Both the position numbers and the translations under genes were made by a program. Positions 50,404 through 58,530 of a stretch of 64,000 nucleotides of DNA are shown one piece after another. The DNA is from MFD01275-c22 sp963705885. GTDB taxonomy: Bacteria; Actinomycetota; Actinomycetes; JACCUZ01. Within the stretch, counting starts at the first letter, position 1. Each line of letters begins with the position of its first letter. The stretch lies in contig OY970120.1 in assembly GCA_963705885.1 (NCBI GenBank), positions 1,240,001-1,304,000 of the forward strand, given 5' to 3'. Below the pieces are notes generated by a model. The model made no database searches. It was not told where the DNA came from and was given only the letters and a program-made list of their open reading frames with translations.

Positions 50404-52753
50404 TCAGGCCGGCTGGTCGTCGACCGCCGAGACGCCGGTGATCCGGTGCACCGCGAAGGAGCGCACAGCGCCGCGCAGGTGGTCGTACGCGCTGACGTGC
50501 CCGCCCTCGACGGCCACCGGCTCGATGACCCGCTGGCTGCCCCGGCCCTCGGCGTCGACGTAGCCGATCCACAGCGGCTCGCCCGCGGCCGCGGCCTGGG
50601 TGAGCATCGCCAGCACGTCGGCGGTGGGGCGGCTGACCGTGACGGTCGCGGCCCGGTCTCCGGCCCGCAGGGCCCGCACGGCGGCGTCCAGCAGGGCCGG
50701 GCGCAGCTCGGGCCGGGGCGGCGCGACCCGCACCGGGGTGCGCCGCGGGGCGGCCCGGCGCGACTCGGGACGCCGGACGACGACGTCGCCGTCGACACCC
50801 TCGGCGGCGGGTGCGTAGCCCATCTCGCGCAGCCGGTCGAGCACGACCTCGGCGGCCGACTGCGCCGCGAGCACCGTCGGCGCCAGCCGGCGCAGGCGCA
50901 GCGACGCGGCCCGGCGGTCGGTGACGAGCTCGCCGAGCGTCGCCGCGTCGTCGCAGCGCACGTAGGACGCGGCCGCGCCGACCCGGAGCCGGCCGTGGCG
51001 GCGGGCCACGTCCTCGACCAGGTAGGTCAGGGGCTGGGGCACCGGCGTCCGCGAGTGCTGCGCGAGCAGCGCGGTCACGTCACCGGCGCTCCACCCGGCG
51101 TCGAACGCGCGCCGGACGCTGCGCTCGCTGAACCGGTAGACGGTCGCCCCGCCGGTCGACTCGACGTCGGCGACCAGTCGCATCCGGCGCGCGAGGTCGC
51201 TCTGCAGCGGGCCGGGCGCGACGGCCGTCAGGTCGGCCTGCAGCAGCACGTGGTCGAGCAGGTCCGGCAGGGCATGCTCGAGCACCCGGCCGGCGGCCTC
51301 GGTGTCGCCGCCGGCGAGGAGCCGACCGGGGGCGGACAGCGCGCCGCCGCCGGCCAGCCCCAGCACGGCGGCCTCGTGCAGCGTCCACGCGACCAGGTCG
51401 TCCTGCAGCCGACCGCCCCGTCGCGGCGCGAGCCACCGCAGCCGCCGGGTCAGCGCGTCGCCCGAGGTGGCGCGGCCCGGCGGGCAGCCCGGCGAGGTCG
51501 CCGAGCACCGCGTCCCGGACGAGCGGCGCGAGCGTACGGTCCAGGTCCGGTCCCAGCGGGGCCAGCGTGCGCCCGCGCGGGTCCTTGGCGCCGGCCAGGC
51601 CCGCGACGCGGGTGGACCCGCGCCACGCCTGCACGAGGACCAGCCACCGGGTCGCCGTCGGCTCGTCGAGCCAGTCGTCGAAGGCAGGGGTCGGCAGCCA
51701 GGCCTCGTCGACGCCGTCGTCGCCAGCGGCCAGCAGCCCCGCGGCGTGCGCCACCTCGACCAGCAGGGTCAGCGTCGGCTCGTCCACGTCGAGTGCGGCC
51801 GCCGTGCGTGTCCTGTCCCGGACGCCGAGACCGCCGGCGCGCAGGACCCGCGGCGGCTGCACGGCCCACAGCTCGAGCAGGTCCTCGACCTGGCGGACGG
51901 TGGTGGCCGCGGCCCCGGCGGCCGCCCGGTCGACACGGGCGGCGTCGGCCGCGACGTGATCGTGCGGCGGGACCTCGGGCTGCACCTCGCGGTGCACCCG
52001 TCCGCCGCGCAGGTGCAGCGCCACCTCCCGCGGGAGCACGACGGTGCGGGTGTCGCTCGCGACGAGCAGCCCGTGGGCGAGCAGCCACTCGACGGGGGTC
52101 GCCGCGGCACCGCGGTCGACGTCGCGGTCGGCGTTCTCCAGGCGCCCGGTCGGTGGTCCCCAGGTCAGCGCGTCGAGAGCCTCGCGGGCCGCGGGCGACG
52201 CCTCGGCCAGCAGGGCGTCCAGCCGGGCGGGGTCGGTCAGCACCTCGGCGACGGCGGCGGCCGTGCGCACCGGGTCACCGGTGGGCTCCAGCCCCAGGTC
52301 CTGCGCCAGCCGGGCGAGCCGGCGGGGGCCGTAGGCGTGCAGGGCGTGCGCGACGGGCGGGCCCAGGCCCGCGGGCGACCCGACCACCTCGAGCACCGTG
52401 CGCGGCACGAGCAGCCGCCCGTCGCCGTCGCGGTAGACCAGCGCCTGGTGGTAGAGGTCGGCGATCGCGCGGGCCGGGTCGGCGCCGAGGACGCCGTGCA
52501 CCGTCGCGTCGTCGGCGGGCTCGGGCAGCGCCGCGAGCACGTCGAGGACCTGCAGGGTGAAGCGGTCGAGCAGGTCCAGGGCCCGCTGCACGGAGGGACG
52601 CGTGGTGGCGCGGGCCGCGAGCGAGGTGATGTCCGAGGGCACGGGCGAGAGCAGGTCGGGCCGCGCGTGCAGCAACCCGGCGAGCGCGCCGTCGTCACGT
52701 CCGCGCAGGTCCGTGGCGAGGGTCGCGAGGGGCCGCGGCCGGGAGGTGGACAT
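50404..52753 (-). pseudogene. helicase-associated (Helicase_C_3) protein with WYL-like C-terminus, frameshifted
   Basis: Two adjoining frames make one protein of about 780 residues. The first (from ATG 52753) has ATLATDLRGRDDGALAGLLHARPDLL and PSVQRALDLLDRFTLQVLDVLAALPEP, typical of actinobacterial helicase-associated proteins. It loses homology near 51476, where one extra C/G in GGCCCGG shifts the frame; in the next frame SGDALTRRLRWLAPRRGGRL...DLVAWTLHEAAVLGLAGGG continues the same domain. The end (LWIGYVDAEGRGSQRVIEP...HVSAYDHLRGAVRSFAVHRI) resembles a WYL ligand-binding domain. A TACCGT -10 box lies 7 nt before the ATG. Both parts are well preserved, so this is a recent mutation or a sequencing error. 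Confidence 0.82.
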
Positions 52754-52760
52754 CCGCACC

Positions 52761-52766
52761 ACGGTA
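52761..52766 (-). promoter_or_regulatory. -10 box for the helicase-associated gene
   Basis: TACCGT on the minus strand ends 7 nt before ATG 52753, another leaderless-type spacing. An in-frame GTG at 52762 falls inside the box, which argues for the ATG. Confidence 0.5.
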
Positions 52767-52829
52767 CGCCGGGGCGGGTCGCGCCCGCCGGTCCTCTAGC
52801 CTGCCCTGGCACGGGGTGAGAGGAGAGCC

Positions 52830-53840
52830 GTGACCAGCGACCGCCCCATCTTCGTCGTCGGCTGCCCCCGCTCCGGCACGACGCTGCTGTCGCTGATGAT
52901 CCACGCGCACCCGCGGCTGGCGATGCCGCCCGAGTCGCGGTTCCTCATCAAGACCTGGCGCAAGCGGGCGCAGTTCGGCGACCTGTCGACCCGCCGCGAG
53001 CGGCGCCGGCTCGCGCGGGCCTGCGTGCGCCCCGGGTCGCGCATCCGCGACCTCGGCCTGGACCCGCTGGAGACCAAGCGCAAGATCCTCACCGCCCCGC
53101 CCACCATCGGGACGGCCTTCGGCACCGTGTTCGCGGAGTTCGCCCGCCAGCACGGCAAGGCCCGGTGGGGCGACAAGCGGCCGGCCTACCACCAGGAGGT
53201 CGACGTCCTGCTGCGGCTGTTCCCGGACGCTCAGATCGTGCACCTGCTGCGCGACGGCCGGTCCAACGTGGCGTCGCTGAAGAAGATGCCGTGGTGGCCC
53301 TACGACAGCGTCGGCTCCATGGCCGCCTGGTCGCAGGCCGAGTTCTGCGCGCGGCGCGACCAGCGCCGGCTGTCCCCCGACACGTTCCACCTCGTGCGCT
53401 ACGAGTCGCTGGTCGCCGAGCCCGAGAAGGTGCTGCGCGAGCTCTGCGACTTCCTCGGCGAGGACTTCTCCGACGCCATGCTCGAGCCGAGCGAGGTCGC
53501 CCACCTGGTCCCCGAGCACAAGTCGTGGCACGTGAACACCCGCAGCGACGTCACCGCGGCCCAGGTCGACTCGTGGCGCAGCGGCCTCGAGCCGTGGGAG
53601 CTGGGGCTGATGGAGACCGTGCTGCGCCGCCAGCTCACCCGCAACGGCTACGAGCTCTCGGGCGAGGGCGCGCGTCCGTCGCCCGTGGCGCTCGCGCGGT
53701 ACGCGCGGGCTGCGCTCGTGCAGCGGACGGCGATGCGCAGACGCTGGTGGGAGGAGCGGCGCGAGGCCCGGTCCAGCACCCAGCCGGTGGCCGCCCGGCT
53801 GACGTCGGCGCAGCGCGCTCTCGCCGGGGAGAACCCCTGA
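52830..53840 (+). CDS. PAPS-dependent sulfotransferase 2
   Basis: A 336-residue paralogue of sulfotransferase 1. The 5'-phosphosulfate loop is IFVVGCPRSGTTLLSLMI and the 3'-phosphate region IVHLLRDGRSNVASLKKMPWW; the shared block KARWGDKRPAYHQEV and the LVRYESLVAEPEKVLRELCDFLGEDF segment align with its partner. The C-terminus is longer and basic. A GTG start with a clear GAGAGGAGAG ribosome binding site, and a TAGCCT -10 box at 52797-52802, so unlike its partner it has a short leader of about 20 nt. Acceptor unknown. Confidence 0.88.
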   Translation: MTSDRPIFVVGCPRSGTTLLSLMIHAHPRLAMPPESRFLIKTWRKRAQFGDLSTRRERRRLARACVRPGSRIRDLGLDPLETKRKILTAPPTIGTAFGTVFAEFARQHGKARWGDKRPAYHQEVDVLLRLFPDAQIVHLLRDGRSNVASLKKMPWWPYDSVGSMAAWSQAEFCARRDQRRLSPDTFHLVRYESLVAEPEKVLRELCDFLGEDFSDAMLEPSEVAHLVPEHKSWHVNTRSDVTAAQVDSWRSGLEPWELGLMETVLRRQLTRNGYELSGEGARPSPVALARYARAALVQRTAMRRRWWEERREARSSTQPVAARLTSAQRALAGENP

Positions 53841-53902
53841 CCCCGCGGCGCATGGCGGCGACGGCGGTGGGGTAGGCGGCTCGTGGAGGGAAGGTGGTCG
53901 GC

Positions 53903-54487
53903 ATGGACGACGCCGGATTTGCCGTACTGATCGGTCTGGTCGTGCTCGTGGTTCTCGTGGTGGCGGTGCTCCTGCTGGTGCGGCAGCGGCGGCGGCGGAG
54001 CGGGCTGCAGGAGAGGTTCGGCCCCGAGTACGAGCGAGCGGTCGACGAGCACGGCGACCGCCGCCAGGCCGAGAAGAGCCTCGCCGACGTCGCCGAGCGC
54101 CGCGACGGGCTCGAGATCCGCGACCTGGAGCCGGCCGAGCGCCAGCGCTACACCCAGCAGTGGACGACCGTGCAGGCAGCCTTCGTCGACCACCCGGCGG
54201 CCGCCACGCGCGACGCCGACCGGCTGCTCGGGTCGGTGATGCGCGAGCGCGGCTACCCGGTTGACGACTTCGAGACGCGGGCCGAGATGGTCTCGGTCGA
54301 CCACCCCGAGGTGGTGGACCACTACCGGGCCGCGCACGCGGTCGGCACCCGCAGCGGGGCGGCCAACACCGAGGAGCTGCGGCAGGCCTTCGTGCACTAC
54401 CGCGAGCTGTTCGAGGTGCTCGTGGCCGAGGAGAGGACCGTCGACCTCCGGCCGCACGAGCGCACCGACCGGTCGTCCCCCGGCTGA
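53903..54487 (+). CDS. single-pass membrane protein of unknown function
   Basis: A 194-residue protein. One N-terminal membrane helix (FAVLIGLVVLVVLVVAVLLLV) with an RQRRRRS stop-transfer cluster puts the rest in the cytoplasm. The soluble part is mostly helical and charged: RFGPEYERAVDEHGDRRQAEKSLADVAERRDGLEIRDL, then RQRYTQQWTTVQAAFVDHPAAATRDADRLL and ERGYPVDDFETRAEMVSVDHPEVVDHYRAAH. This arrangement is widespread in bacteria as an uncharacterised membrane protein. Ribosome binding site GGAGGGAAGG; an in-frame GTG at 53894 is less well spaced. Confidence 0.75.
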   Translation: MDDAGFAVLIGLVVLVVLVVAVLLLVRQRRRRSGLQERFGPEYERAVDEHGDRRQAEKSLADVAERRDGLEIRDLEPAERQRYTQQWTTVQAAFVDHPAAATRDADRLLGSVMRERGYPVDDFETRAEMVSVDHPEVVDHYRAAHAVGTRSGAANTEELRQAFVHYRELFEVLVAEERTVDLRPHERTDRSSPG

Positions 54488-54494
54488 GTCCACC

Positions 54495-54500
54495 TACCCT
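54495..54500 (+). promoter_or_regulatory. -10 box for leaderless HAD-LarE transcript
   Basis: TACCCT is followed by GGGCGG and the GTG at 54507, a 6-nt gap. The spacing fits transcription starting at the start codon. Confidence 0.5.
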
Positions 54501-54506
54501 GGGCGG

Positions 54507-55943
54507 GTGCGCCCCCTCGTCGTCGGGTTCGACCTCGACATGACCCTGGTCGACAGCCGGCCGGGCATCGCTGCCGTCTGGGACGCGCTGTCGGCCGAGA
54601 CCGGCGTGCCCGTCGACAGCGCCGCGGCCGTCAGCCGGCTCGGTCCCCCGCTGGACGAGGAGATGGCGCTGTGGTTCCCGGCCGAGCAGGTCGGGCCGAT
54701 GGGCGACCGGTTCCGCGAGCTCTACCCCGACCTCGCCGTCGCGCCGAGCCGGGCCCTGCCCGGCGCCCGGGAGGCCGTCGACGCCGTGCACCGCCACGGC
54801 GGGCGGGTCGTCGTGGTCACCGCGAAGTACGAGCCGAACGCGCGGCTGCACCTCGAGCACCTCGGCATCGCCGCCGACGACGTCGTCGGCTGGCACTGGG
54901 GCCCGGCCAAGGGCGAGGCGCTGCGCAGGCACGGGGCCTCGGTCTACGTCGGCGACCACGTCGCGGACATGGACGGCGCGCGGGTCGCGGGCGCGGTCGG
55001 CGTCGGTGTCCCGTCGGGGCCGGTCTCGGCCGGCGAGCTGCGCGGCGCGGGCGCCGACGTGGTGCTCGACGACCTCACCGGTTTCCCGGCCTGGCTCGAC
55101 GAGCACGTCCTGGACACCCGGCTGGCCGACCTCGACACGGCGTTGCGCGAGACCGGGTCGCTGCTCGTGGCGTTCAGCGGGGGCGCCGACTCGGCGTTCC
55201 TGCTGGCCGCGGCGGTGCGCGCGCTGGGCACCGGCGCCGTCGCCGCCGCGACCGCGGTCAGCGGGAGCCTGCCCGGCAGCGAGCTGGCGGCCGCGGCGCG
55301 CTTCGCCGCCGGCCTCGGCGTCCGGCACCTCGCGCCCCGCACCGACGAGCTCGCCCGCGACGGGTACCGCGCCAACGCCGGCGACCGGTGCTACTTCTGC
55401 AAGGCCGAGCTGCTCGACGTGCTCGGGCCGCTCGCCCGTGAGCACCGCCTGGCGGCGGTGGCGACGGGCACCAACGCCGACGACGCCGTCGCCGGCTTCC
55501 GACCCGGCATCCGGGCGGCCGCCGAGCGCTCGGCCGTGACCCCGCTGCTCGACGCCGGTCTCACCAAGGCCCACGTGCGGGCGGCCAGCCTCCGGTGGGG
55601 CCTGCCGACCTGGGACAAGCCGGCCGCCGCGTGCCTGTCCAGCCGGGTCGCGTTCGGCATCGAGATCACCCCCGCCCGGCTGGCCCGGGTCGAGCGCGCC
55701 GAGGCCGCGGCGCGCTCGGCGCTCGCTGCGGCCGGCATCGCCGTCGTCGACCTGCGGGTCCGCGACCTGGGCGACACCGGCCGGCTCGAGGTCGACGCGG
55801 GCCTCGTCGGGCAGGTTGCCGCCAGCGCGTCGGTCGTCGAGGCGGTGCGCGCGGCGGGCTTCACCGACGTCGAGGTCGACCCGCAGGGCTTCCGGTCCGG
55901 GGCGATGAACGAGCTGCTCGCCGAGCCCGACGCCTACCGCTGA
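54507..55943 (+). CDS. larE: HAD phosphatase - LarE sacrificial sulfurtransferase fusion
   Basis: A 478-residue fusion. Residues 1-200 are a HAD hydrolase: motif I VVGFDLDMTLVDSRPGI, motif II VVVTAKYEPNARLHL, motif III/IV KGEALRRHGASVYVGDHVADMDGAR. Residues 205-478 are LarE-like: a PP-loop SGGADSAFLLAAAV near 223, RCYFCKAELLDVLG near 294-298, ATGTNADD, and KPAAACLSSRVAFG near 372-385, whose Cys matches the Cys that LarE sacrifices as sulfur donor. LarE makes the nickel-pincer cofactor of lactate racemase-type enzymes together with LarB and LarC, none of which is in this window. What the HAD half does for the pathway is unknown. Confidence 0.85.
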   Translation: MRPLVVGFDLDMTLVDSRPGIAAVWDALSAETGVPVDSAAAVSRLGPPLDEEMALWFPAEQVGPMGDRFRELYPDLAVAPSRALPGAREAVDAVHRHGGRVVVVTAKYEPNARLHLEHLGIAADDVVGWHWGPAKGEALRRHGASVYVGDHVADMDGARVAGAVGVGVPSGPVSAGELRGAGADVVLDDLTGFPAWLDEHVLDTRLADLDTALRETGSLLVAFSGGADSAFLLAAAVRALGTGAVAAATAVSGSLPGSELAAAARFAAGLGVRHLAPRTDELARDGYRANAGDRCYFCKAELLDVLGPLAREHRLAAVATGTNADDAVAGFRPGIRAAAERSAVTPLLDAGLTKAHVRAASLRWGLPTWDKPAAACLSSRVAFGIEITPARLARVERAEAAARSALAAAGIAVVDLRVRDLGDTGRLEVDAGLVGQVAASASVVEAVRAAGFTDVEVDPQGFRSGAMNELLAEPDAYR

Positions 55944-55989
55944 GCGTCCGCGGCCGCGCAACTGCGTCGCGTTACCGCTGCGGGCGGGA

Positions 55990-55995
55990 TAAACT
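55990..55995 (+). promoter_or_regulatory. -10 box of the second cold-shock gene
   Basis: TAAACT, a TANNNT-type -10 box 62 nt before the GTG at 56057. The predicted transcript would start at about 56002, at the base of a hairpin. Confidence 0.45.
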
Positions 55996-56000
55996 GGCCG

Positions 56001-56027
56001 GCCGCCTGCGACCGTCCGGTCGGCGGC
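56001..56027 (+). promoter_or_regulatory. 5'-leader hairpin of the cold-shock mRNA
   Basis: GCCGCC-[TGC]-GACC pairs with GGTC-GGCGGC around a GTCC loop: ten base pairs and a 3-nt bulge, located at the predicted 5' end of the transcript. It could stabilise the mRNA or respond to temperature; this is inference. Confidence 0.4.
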
Positions 56028-56056
56028 TCCCCTCACCAACCAGCAAGAGGTCTCCC

Positions 56057-56440
56057 GTGCCTGTCGGCAAGGTCAAGTGGTACGACACCGAGAAGGGCTT
56101 CGGCTTCCTGTCGCGCGACGACGGCGGTGACGTCTTCGTGCACTCCTCGGCGCTGCCCGCGGGTGTCCCGGCGCTCAAGCCCGGCAGCCGCGTGGAGTTC
56201 GGCATCGTCGACGGCCGGCGCGGCGAGCAGGCCCTCACGGTGACGCTGCTCGACCCGCTGCCGACCATGCAGGTCGGCACGCGCAAGTCCGCCGACGACA
56301 TGTCGGTCATCGTCGAGGACCTCATCAAGCTCCTCGACGGCGTGGGCAACGGGCTGCGGCGCGGCCGCTACCCGGACAAGGCGGTGGCCGCGAAGGTCGG
56401 CGCGGTGCTGCGCGCGGTCGCCGACGACCTCGACGCCTAG
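56057..56440 (+). CDS. cold-shock domain protein with a helical C-terminal extension
   Basis: A 127-residue protein. Residues 1-65 form a cold-shock domain with KGFGFLSR (RNP1) and VFVHSSALP (RNP2). Residues 75-127 are a helical extension (ADDMSVIVEDLIKLLDGVGNGLRRGRYPD...VAAKVGAVLRAVADDLDA) seen in a subset of actinobacterial cold-shock proteins. It differs from the 66-residue CspA at 20326. GTG start with AAGAGG upstream and a hairpin-containing leader of about 55 nt. Confidence 0.9.
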   Translation: MPVGKVKWYDTEKGFGFLSRDDGGDVFVHSSALPAGVPALKPGSRVEFGIVDGRRGEQALTVTLLDPLPTMQVGTRKSADDMSVIVEDLIKLLDGVGNGLRRGRYPDKAVAAKVGAVLRAVADDLDA

Positions 56441-56488
56441 GGGCCGGGCAGGGCGCGGCCGGCCGCGGCAGCCGCGCGACGACGAACC

Positions 56489-56494
56489 TACGAT
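56489..56494 (+). promoter_or_regulatory. -10 box for leaderless MacA-like transcript
   Basis: TACGAT is followed by GACTCG and the GTG at 56501, a 6-nt gap with no ribosome binding site. Confidence 0.5.
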
Positions 56495-56500
56495 GACTCG

Positions 56501-57835
56501 GTGAGGTCATCCGTGGGTCGGGCGTCGGCGCTACCGGTCGCCGCGCTGCTGCTCGTCTCCGCGTGCAGCGGCGGCGACAGCGACGGCATCCGGGTCGCCG
56601 ACGTCTCCCGGGCGACCGTCACCGAGGTCGTCGAGGCGCCCGCGACCGTGAGCGCCCGCGCCTCGGCCACGGTCACCGCCGCCGCGTCCGGCACGGTGGC
56701 GCGGCTGCGCGTCCGCGACGGCCAGCAGGTCCGGGCGGGCAAGGTGCTGCTGCGCATCGAGTCGCCCGAGGCGCGCCGCACGCTGCGCCAGGCCCAGCGG
56801 GCCGACGCCAAGGCCGCCGCGGCCGGCTCCGGGGGCGGGGCGCCGGTGACTCTCTCCGGCGCGCGCGAGGCCGATGCGTCCGCGCAGCGCGCGTTCGACC
56901 GCGCCGAGCGCGCGGCCCGCCGCATCCCCGACCGGCAGTCCAGGGCGCAGGCCCTCTCGGCGCTGCGGGTCTCCAGGACGCAGTACGAGTCGGCGCGCGC
57001 GGCTGCCGACCGGGCGGCCGCCCAGCTCGCGGCCGGCCTCGGCAGCCTCTCCGACGCGGTGGCCGCGCTGTCGTCCGCGCAGCGCGTGCAGACCCGTGCC
57101 GCCGTCGCGGTCGCCAGGCGCACCGTCAGGGCCCTGACCGTGCGGTCGCCGATCGCCGGGACCGTCTCGCTCAGCCCGCCTCCCGACAGCGGGTCGTCGG
57201 GGGCCTCGGACCTGCTCTCGCAGCTGCCCGAGAGCCTGCAGTCGCAGGCCGGCCAGGCGCTCGGCGGCTCGGGCGGGTCGGTCACGTCGACGGTCACCCT
57301 GGGAGCCCCGGTCAGCGGCGGACAGGCGCTGGTCACCGTGACCGACGCGTCCGCCCTGTTCCTGACGGCCCAGGTCGACGAGACCGACGTGCTGCTGGTG
57401 CAGCCCGGCGTGACCGCCTCCGCCGAGCTCGACGCCGTGCCCGACGCGACCTACGACGCGACGGTCACGACCATCGACCCGGTGCCGACGACGTCGACCC
57501 GCGGCGGCGTCAGCTACGTCGTACGCCTCGCGCTGGGCGCCGGTGCGGGCGCCGACGGCGCGGGTGCTCCGACGCCCCGGCCGGGCATGAGCGCCGTGGT
57601 CGGCCTGACGGTGCGGACCGCCCGCGACGTGGTCGCCGTGCCGTCGTCCGCGGTGTTCCGCGACGGCCGGCGCGACGCGGTCTGGGTCGTGGTCAACGGG
57701 GTCGCCCGCAGCCGGCCGGTGCGGCTCGGCGCCCAGGGCGACGCGCGCGTCGAGGTGCTGGAGGGGCTCCGGACGGGCGAGCGGCTCGTCGCCCGCGGCG
57801 CCGACCGGGTGCGCGACGGGCAGCAGCTTCCGTGA
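56501..57835 (+). CDS. MacA-like efflux adaptor lipoprotein (HlyD family)
   Basis: A 444-residue adaptor. The signal peptide ends in a lipobox LVSACSG, with Cys at residue 22 as the lipid attachment site. A biotinyl-lipoyl-like half (ASGTVARLRVRDGQQVRAGKVLLRIE) leads into a helical hairpin rich in Ala and Arg (residues about 80-200), then the second lipoyl half (VRSPIAGTVSLSPP) and a beta-barrel with DETDVLLVQPGVTASAELDA. In Gram-positive bacteria such adaptors work with MacB-type ABC transporters, encoded by the next two genes with 4-bp overlaps. A leaderless GTG start is likely. Substrate unknown. Confidence 0.88.
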   Translation: MRSSVGRASALPVAALLLVSACSGGDSDGIRVADVSRATVTEVVEAPATVSARASATVTAAASGTVARLRVRDGQQVRAGKVLLRIESPEARRTLRQAQRADAKAAAAGSGGGAPVTLSGAREADASAQRAFDRAERAARRIPDRQSRAQALSALRVSRTQYESARAAADRAAAQLAAGLGSLSDAVAALSSAQRVQTRAAVAVARRTVRALTVRSPIAGTVSLSPPPDSGSSGASDLLSQLPESLQSQAGQALGGSGGSVTSTVTLGAPVSGGQALVTVTDASALFLTAQVDETDVLLVQPGVTASAELDAVPDATYDATVTTIDPVPTTSTRGGVSYVVRLALGAGAGADGAGAPTPRPGMSAVVGLTVRTARDVVAVPSSAVFRDGRRDAVWVVVNGVARSRPVRLGAQGDARVEVLEGLRTGERLVARGADRVRDGQQLP

Positions 57836-58530
57836 GCACGGCGCCGGCGGTCGAGGCCGTCGACGTCCGTCGCAGCTACTCGCTCGACGGCATCTCCGTC
57901 GAGGCGCTGCGCGGGGTGAGCCTGCGCATCGACACGGGCGAGTACGTCGCCGTCGTCGGTCCGTCCGGGTCCGGCAAGTCGACGCTGATGCACCTGCTGG
58001 GCTGCCTCGACCGGCCGACCGCCGGGGACCTGCGCGTGGGCGGGCGCGACCTGTCGACGATGGCCGACAGCGACCTCGCCGAGCTGCGCAACTCGACCAT
58101 CGGGTTCGTCTTCCAGTCCTTCCAGCTCCTGACGCGCACGAGCGCCCTGGACAACGTCGGGCTTCCGCTGGTCTACCGCGGCGTGCGCAAGCAGGAGCGC
58201 CGCGAGCGGGCGGCCGCCGCGCTGGACGCGGTCGGGCTGGGCCACCGGCTGGGGCACCGGCCGGGCCAGCTCTCGGGTGGCGAGCAGCAGCGGGTCGCCA
58301 TCGCCCGCGCGCTGGTCGGCGAGCCGTCGCTGCTGCTCGCCGACGAGCCCACCGGCAACCTGGACACCCGCAGCGGCAAGGACGTGATGGGCATCCTCGG
58401 GGGCCTCAACGAGCAGCGGGGGGTCGCCGTCGTCGTCGTCACCCACGACCGCGACGTCGCCGCGCTGGCCGGCCGGCGGATCGCGATGCGCGACGGCCTC
58501 GTCGAGAGCGACGAGAGGTCGCGGCCGTGA
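57832..58530 (+). CDS. MacB-type ABC transporter ATP-binding protein
   Basis: A 232-residue ATPase. Walker A VVGPSGSGKSTLMHLLGCLD, Q-loop GFVFQSFQLLTRTSA, signature QLSGGEQQRVAIARALV, Walker B LLLADEPTGNLDTRSG and switch His VVVTHDRDV are textbook for the MacB/LolD family. The GTG overlaps the adaptor's stop (57832-57835) and the stop overlaps the permease start (58527-58530). Part of a three-gene MacA-ATPase-permease exporter. Confidence 0.94.
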   Translation: MSTAPAVEAVDVRRSYSLDGISVEALRGVSLRIDTGEYVAVVGPSGSGKSTLMHLLGCLDRPTAGDLRVGGRDLSTMADSDLAELRNSTIGFVFQSFQLLTRTSALDNVGLPLVYRGVRKQERRERAAAALDAVGLGHRLGHRPGQLSGGEQQRVAIARALVGEPSLLLADEPTGNLDTRSGKDVMGILGGLNEQRGVAVVVVTHDRDVAALAGRRIAMRDGLVESDERSRP

